Below, piece by piece: positions 58,943 through 64,000 of a stretch of DNA of 64,000 bases. Source of the stretch: Dromiciops gliroides (lineage: Eukaryota > Chordata > Mammalia > Microbiotheria > Microbiotheriidae); assembly GCF_019393635.1 (NCBI RefSeq), contig NC_057861.1, positions 80,669,327 to 80,733,326 on the forward strand, written 5' to 3'. The translations under genes were made by a program, and so were the position numbers. Under the pieces are notes generated by a model, which did no database searches, was not told the DNA's origin, and was given only the letters and a program-made list of their open reading frames with translations. The stretch's first letter is position 1. Each line of letters opens with the position of its first letter.

Positions 58943-59640
58943 TGATAAAATAATGGAATTTGGCAGACACTCAGGGATCCCATCTGATTGATTTTAGTAT
59001 TGTTTGAGAAACCAACTAAGTACCTCCTTGGGCTGATTAGATATAGGTCACACCTGGCCTGCCCTGAGTGACCTATACTATATATACTATACTGCTGATG
59101 TCAGCAGGGGGACCACTCTCCAGCCATCTAGCTTGAAGGACCTCCCTTTTGGGGGAGGGAGAGAAAGGGTAGAAAAGAGAATGCTGAGGCTGGGAGCACT
59201 CTTTCCTATTGGTGAGCTTCTGAGAGTGGACTGGAGAGGGGCTGCACAGCTGACTCCCATAGAAACTACGGAACCCAGGTGGTGAGTTAATAGAAATGAG
59301 TCCAGCTCTTCCAATTAGCTGAGCTGGAAGCAAGTTTTGGGATTGAGTTAGTCTTTGATAGAACCAGGGAGCTTATCCATTTTTCTCTTCCCCTGTTCCC
59401 TTGTCACTGGCTTTATTAACTTCACATTTGTTATATATTCTATTCCTATTAATCAAACCTGATTTGTTTGTGGAAAAGAGGATGTTAATCTCCTTTCTTA
59501 TCAGCCTGGGAGAAATAACTAAAAAAGGTAGTTTGGAAGGGAGGAAACTTTGGACCTAGAGGTCCCTCATTATTTTCTGAACCCCAGTAGTATGGCGAGC
59601 CACCCAATTAACTCTCCACATATTAAATTTGGCCCCTACG
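58943..59640 (+). mobile_element. Solo LTR, betaretrovirus-like (ERVK type), inside L1
   Basis: About 698 bp, flanked by the exact 6-bp duplication GATATA (58937-58942 and 59641-59646), which gives its limits by comparison with the uninterrupted L1 at 48520-48560. No internal region. Younger than the L1. Confidence 0.72.
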
Positions 59641-59916
59641 GATATAACATTTCCCCTAAGTACAACTTTGGCTGCATCCCATAAATTTTGATATTTTGTC
59701 TGACCATCGTAATTTTCTTTAATGAAATCATTGATTGTTTCTATTATTTGTTCTTTGAATCACTTGATTTTTTAAAGATCAGATTATTTAATTTCCAATT
59801 GATTTTTAATCTATCTTTTAATTGTCCATTATTAAATGTAATTTTAATTGCATTATGGTCTGAAAAGGATGTCTTTACTATTTCTGCTTTTCTGCATCTG
59901 GTTGTAAGGTTTTATT

Positions 59917-60080
59917 ATTATTTATTATTATTATTATTATTTTTGTGGTGCAATGAGGGTTAAGTGACTTGCTCAGGGTCACACAGCTAGTAAGTGTCAA
60001 GTGTCTGAGGCTGGATTTGAACTCAGGTCCTCCTGAATCCAGAGCTGGTGTTTTATCCACGGTGCCACCTAGCTGCCCCA
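59917..60080 (-). mobile_element. Short CORE-SINE inside L1
   Basis: Duplication GGTTGTAAGGTTTT on both sides, TTATTA-rich tail. Confidence 0.9.
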
Positions 60081-60560
60081 GGTTGTAAGGTTTTTATGCC
60101 CTGATATGTGGTCAATTTTTGTGTAGGTCTCATGTACTGCTGAGAAGAAGGTATATTCCTTTCTATTCCCTTTAATTTTCTCCAGAGATCTATCATATCT
60201 AACTTTTCAAGAATTTTATTCATTTCCTTAACTTCTTTCTTGTTTACTTTTTGGTTAGATTCATCCACCAACTGTACAAATGAAGGATCAAGGAAATCTG
60301 TTGCTCCACAGTTGATATGAAAAAGATCTGAGATTTTAGTGGACCATGGGTTTAAAATTGCCAATAGTATGACACAGCAGCTAAAAAAGCTAAAGCAAGC
60401 TAAGACTGAATCTGGAGAGACATATATTCTACAAGAAATGAGTGGCTGCCTGACCCAATTATCTCTGGAATATAATATTCAGTTCTGGGTATCACATTTA
60501 AGAGGGATATTGCTAAACAGGAGCATGACCAGTGGAAAAAATTAAAAAACTTTGCTTTGA

Positions 60561-62190
60561 AAGGTAGTGAGTTTTCCATCAATCTAAGTATTCAGGCAGA
60601 GGCTTGATGACAACTCTGCCTTTTCTCCTTGGTTTGTTTCTAAGTAGCTACCCTTCTTTGGATGATCCAATTATCCTTTTTTTCACTCTACTGAGTGAGA
60701 TCCTGGTTTAGAGGCCAGCTGTCTCTTAGCATCAGCTCTCCTACTAAAGTAGGGCTGTTATCATAATACAGGAATCCTCTGAATCCTTTTTTCTTTTTGG
60801 ACAGCATGTCACTGGGATGCTTCTCTAGCCCCTAAGTCCCTAGAGATTGATGTTTTCAGGACTTGCAAGAGGCTTGGACTGTCACCATTGAAATTTGATA
60901 TTTTGGTTCAGGGTGGTTTCATGGTGGTTAAAAAAAAAAGAATGTTTGCATATTCTAGACCCACCTCATTCTCTGCCCTGCTCCCCTAAATTTGAGTGAA
61001 CTCTTAGAAAGGGCAGGACTAGAGTTTACTCATTACTGCACAAAGCTCTGAATTTTCTATAAGAAACAGGGATAACCTACCTATTTAGGTCTTAAAATAA
61101 AGACTAAATTGGGAATGTTTTAATTCATGGTGGGAGGGTAGGACATCCACCTATCATAAGCAGAGTATTACTTGCATCTGATTGGAGGATGATTGCCATG
61201 GACACTGTCTTGAAACCTTGATTTATCTCCCTCAGGGAACTCTGGGGCTAAGGAGGTGCCCCACCTATCCGTGTCCTGTTGTCCAATGAGAGTTTTCAAT
61301 TTTTCAGACTTCTGTTGCCATGACAACCTCCCAGGACTGGCAAGAATGTCAGCCTCAGGATTTTTGGTCTAGGGTAAGCCAGGCTTTCTGGAGTGTGTGG
61401 CTCTGGGCTTTGTGGGGCGCTCTGTGACCATCCATGGGAACCTTCTTTATTGAAAGGTAGCAGAATGAAGTGGCTAGAATGCTAAATGGGGAGAGAGGAG
61501 ACCAGGGTGCTATGTGGTCCATATTTTATCAGTGGCTTTCTGAGATTCAGAGTCCAGAGGCTGTAGTAACATATTCCTAAGATCCTTTCCAGCTCTGACA
61601 TTCTTTGTTTTCTGTTTGAAGGATGTTTCCTAGGCTGATAGTCAAACTCTCTGTGTATTAAGTGCTTTTCAGAGGCAGAGATCTTATTATTGAATTAAAC
61701 AGCAGCTCACTAGCTATGCTTCCTCCCAGTTCTCCACCCCCACCATGGCTCTGGGTAGCCACAGCTTCATGGTGAATTTCCCACGAAAAATAATTCTTGA
61801 GTCATTCTGATCTCTGGCTGGATTTCATCTCCTCCCTCCTGATCTGTCCATCTGAGGGAGCTGAAGGTGGGAGCAGTGGGAAGGACGCTGTGGTCTCTGG
61901 GTCTTGAGGAAGGTGTGGAGAAGACGGAACAGGAGCATCAGGGCTTGTGTGTCAGTGCTTGTCTTCACAGGTCTCATTCGCTCTCATTGTAGTACATGGT
62001 GTGGGAACTAGTATCAAGCTCCTTGGGCCCTTATATCTGGAGAATAGAATGAGAGGCTTTTATACATCTTAATTTAACATTTTCCATTGGTGGCCAAGCT
62101 TGTTGTGTACTAACTTGAGAAGGAGAATTTTTTTTAAGTCAAAATAACAAAGACGACCAGGGCCTCTCATGGTCACAGAGGACTTTGGGA
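60561..62190. other. Mostly unique intergenic DNA
   Basis: Lowest repeat density of the window. Apart from the tentative exon at 61308-61373 I see no gene. Confidence 0.5.
61308..61373 (+). CDS. Tentative first coding exon (18 codons), gene unknown
   Basis: A polypyrimidine-AG acceptor (AATTTTTCAG) precedes 61308; GTTGCCATGA is a good start context at 61320. The frame reads MTTSQDWQECQPQDFWSR and stops exactly at an AGG|GTAAGC donor, phase 0. A CCAAT motif lies about 40 bp upstream. I do not recognise the protein. A possible continuation begins after CTTCACAG at 61970 (33 open codons). It could easily be chance. Confidence 0.22.
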
Positions 62191-62455
62191 TTTTAGAGGC
62201 AACTGGGTATCTCGGTGGAGAGAACTCTGTGTTGAGAGTCTAAAAGTCCTGAGTTAAAATTCAATCTTAGAAATCTCCTAACTGTGTGACACTGTGGTAG
62301 CTCACCTCACTTCTGTTTGCCTCAGTTTCCTTATCTATGAAATAGGATTAGTAATAGCACCTACCTCTTAGAGTTGTTGTGAAGATTAAGTGTATTGATG
62401 TTTATAAAGCTTGTTCTGTAGGAAACACAATAGAAATGCTAGCTCTTATTGCTTT
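62191..62455 (+). mobile_element. MIR/Ther-type CORE-SINE
   Basis: GAGGCAACTGGGTATCTCGGTGG head, CCTCAGTTTCCTTATCTATGA and AGAGTTGTTGTGAAGATTAA landmarks. Confidence 0.7.
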
Positions 62456-62883
62456 TATTATTGTTGTTGTTGTTATTATTTTTCCTGGTAGGATTATGGC
62501 CATTTTCTCTTTCTACTTTTCCAAGAGGTCTTGGAGGCAGGTAGGATAAGGGACTAAACTCCTCATTTCACAGATGAAGAAACTGAGACCCAGTAAGGGA
62601 ATTTCTTGCTTAGAGACACAAGGTAATTCAATAGAATAGTTGTGGCCAGAATCCATATTTAAAATCAATTGAGCTTAACATTTTTTGAGAGTCTTCTGTG
62701 TGACAAAACCTGTGCTTGATGCTGGGAGAGAGATACACATTTTGTTAAAACACAGATCCTACCTTCAAGGAACTTACAATCTAACAAGGATGACCATGAG
62801 ATATTGATCTTAGTTTATTCCCTATTTCCTACTGAATTTAAGTTAGTATTTCACAAATAAAGGTCTATGATCATGGTATGGTA

Positions 62884-62885
<2 letters not shown>

Positions 62886-62931
<46 letters not shown>
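62886..62931 (+). repeat. (TG)n microsatellite
   Basis: About 23 units. Confidence 0.96.
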
Positions 62932-62933
<2 letters not shown>

Positions 62934-62959
62934 ATAAATATCCCCTGACCTCACTTGAG

Positions 62960-63223
62960 AGAATAACTCAAAGTCATTTTCTTGGCACTTGACAGACATC
63001 TCTCATGCATCCAATCAATATTGATTGTTCTTTGCTTTTTTGCTTTACCTCCAAAAGCAGCTGACAAAGTCTCCCCTTCTTTGTTCTATAATAACTCCAT
63101 AGACAAAGTATACACCTGGCCCCAGACAGTCCTCTAGCTCCTGGCATCATGGAGGAGAATCAGCACGCCTTCCTTGTTATCTAACCTTGGGTAAATCAGG
63201 GAACCTTCTCTTTTCCATTTATC

Positions 63224-63306
<83 letters not shown>

Positions 63307-63420
63307 ATCTATTTGTTTATTCATTTGTTCATTCATTCATTTATTTATTTTTGTTTTAATTTTTTTTGGAACCTTCTCTTTTAATGTTCTCATCCCTTTC
63401 AACCAATTACTGTGCTCAAA
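62960..63420. repeat. Unnamed repeat, copy 2, with simple-repeat insert
   Basis: Diverged direct copy of 56045-56340. It is interrupted at 63215-63367 by a TATC/TCAT/TTTA-rich insert flanked by 15-bp direct repeats. Confidence 0.7.
63223..63305 (+). repeat. (TATC)n microsatellite
   Basis: About 20 units, followed by TCAT and TTTA units. Confidence 0.96.
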
Positions 63421-64000
63421 AATCTCAAAGCTTATAACTAAAAAGGGAGGTTGCCTGTGCCCTTTTGCTCCACCAATCACCATCACTTCTCTCTCCCCAC
63501 CCCCAAATGAGGGGGCATCTCTAACACATATCAGACATAGAACTTCTATACAAAAAAGAAAGCTGAGAAATATAGTCTGGATGTACATTTTGAGGTGAGT
63601 AATGTCCCTACTCCTATCTCCAGCCTGTTGCGTAGATTGTCCTTAGATAAATGTCCTTTGGACACATGCACCTTTTGTATGAATTTCCTTTTCCCTTCCT
63701 TACTGTACGGTTGTCACGTAATCTGTCATTTGCTACCAAACGAAGGAATTGAAATGAGTAGGACAACTGGATCAAGTCCTTTCATCATTTTCAAATTCTT
63801 TGAATTTAGGAACTCATTGTTCCGAATGTTGCAGTGAGTGACTCCGATTTAGAATCCCAGCTCAGCAGGCAATAGCTGGAGCATTAGGTACAATTATCAT
63901 GTTCTTTCCATGAGGGAGGTGGAGGCTGTGGTTTGGGGCTTCCAACCCAGAACTCTAAGCTGTAAGAACTGCAGCAAGATATCATCATTTGGAATTTAAA
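63421..64000. other. Intergenic, nothing recognised
   Basis: An open frame of 80 codons at 63595-63837 shows no family resemblance, so I do not call it. Confidence 0.45.

Larger units (their letters stand above)
58321..60299 (-). mobile_element. L1 ORF2 fragment with nested LTR and SINE
   Basis: Minus-strand ORF2 from the endonuclease (KLTTYQGIKTL near 60100, GIERNIPSSQQYM) to the start of the RT ([15 protein letters not shown] near 58500). It lacks both ORF2 ends and the 3' UTR. Interrupted by a solo LTR (58943-59640) and a SINE (59917-60080). Confidence 0.82.
58205..60560 (+). mobile_element. CR1/L3-like LINE fragment split by an L1
   Basis: 58205-58320 and 60300-60560 are parts of one old LINE; the second part reads SLEYNIQFWVSHLRGI, a form of the RT C-terminal motif. 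The L1 at 58321-60299 separates them. Confidence 0.5.

Noticed and set aside
61746-61811. Short frame with a strong start context (CCCCACCATGG), 21 codons
   Set aside because: Ends quickly with no donor or family resemblance; not enough to call a gene.
1-64000. CRISPR arrays, bacterial operons or phage
   Set aside because: No regularly spaced direct repeats or dense coding; the SINEs, introns and L1 show a mammalian genome.

Overview
The window is mammalian nuclear DNA from a marsupial, probably an Australian one. The evidence is a short tRNA-derived SINE present in about twenty copies (tRNA-like head plus the CORE segment shared with MIR, ending at ...ATTGCCTCA and an A tail). It is accompanied by CORE-SINEs with a Bov-B/RTE-like tail, marsupial-style L1, L2, MIR, an APE-type LINE and solo LTRs. 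Protein-coding content is small.

The main structure is a very large inverted repeat. Bases 1-10386 read as the reverse complement of 21961-32334, around an unrelated 11.6-kb spacer (10387-21960). Wherever I compared the arms they were identical except for one (CTT)n/(GAA)n length difference of 12 bp. The left arm runs off the window start. Each arm carries exons 1 and 2 of the same LY6/uPAR-family gene, head to head. The right-hand gene (30453-34364, +) is complete in the window: three exons, 120 codons, TATA box, signal peptide, ten LU-domain cysteines and a GPI-type tail. The left-hand copy (exons 1-2 at 634-1882, -) continues beyond the window.

Each arm also carries an intronless, decayed copy of CPSF6 mRNA, into which a solo LTR and then a SINE were inserted. 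To the right are two older, diverged and rearranged copies of the same unit: B (about 36250-44885) and C (about 44895-50600). Each has only a broken LY6 exon 3. B also has a CPSF6 retropseudogene without the LTR, and C is split by a 2.1-kb L1. A 1.4-kb tract is nearly identical between B and C although its flanks are clearly diverged, which points to recent gene conversion or recent copying.

The spacer is almost all repeats: an L1 3' end, a 1.5-kb composite retroelement with 17-bp target-site duplications, a 54-bp-arm hairpin, SINEs, a degenerate APE-type LINE and a long GGAA/GAAA block beside the inner edge of the right arm. From 50600 to 64000 the sequence is ordinary intergenic DNA: L2, MIR and SINE copies, two beta-type solo LTRs (one inside an L1), an unnamed repeat pair and one speculative exon near 61308.

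Overall this is a young, still rearranging LY6 gene-cluster segment. The notable features are the near-perfect palindrome, its SINE-located junction, and the layered insertions that order the events: CPSF6 retroposition, unit duplication, LTR, SINE, then inverted duplication or homogenisation.
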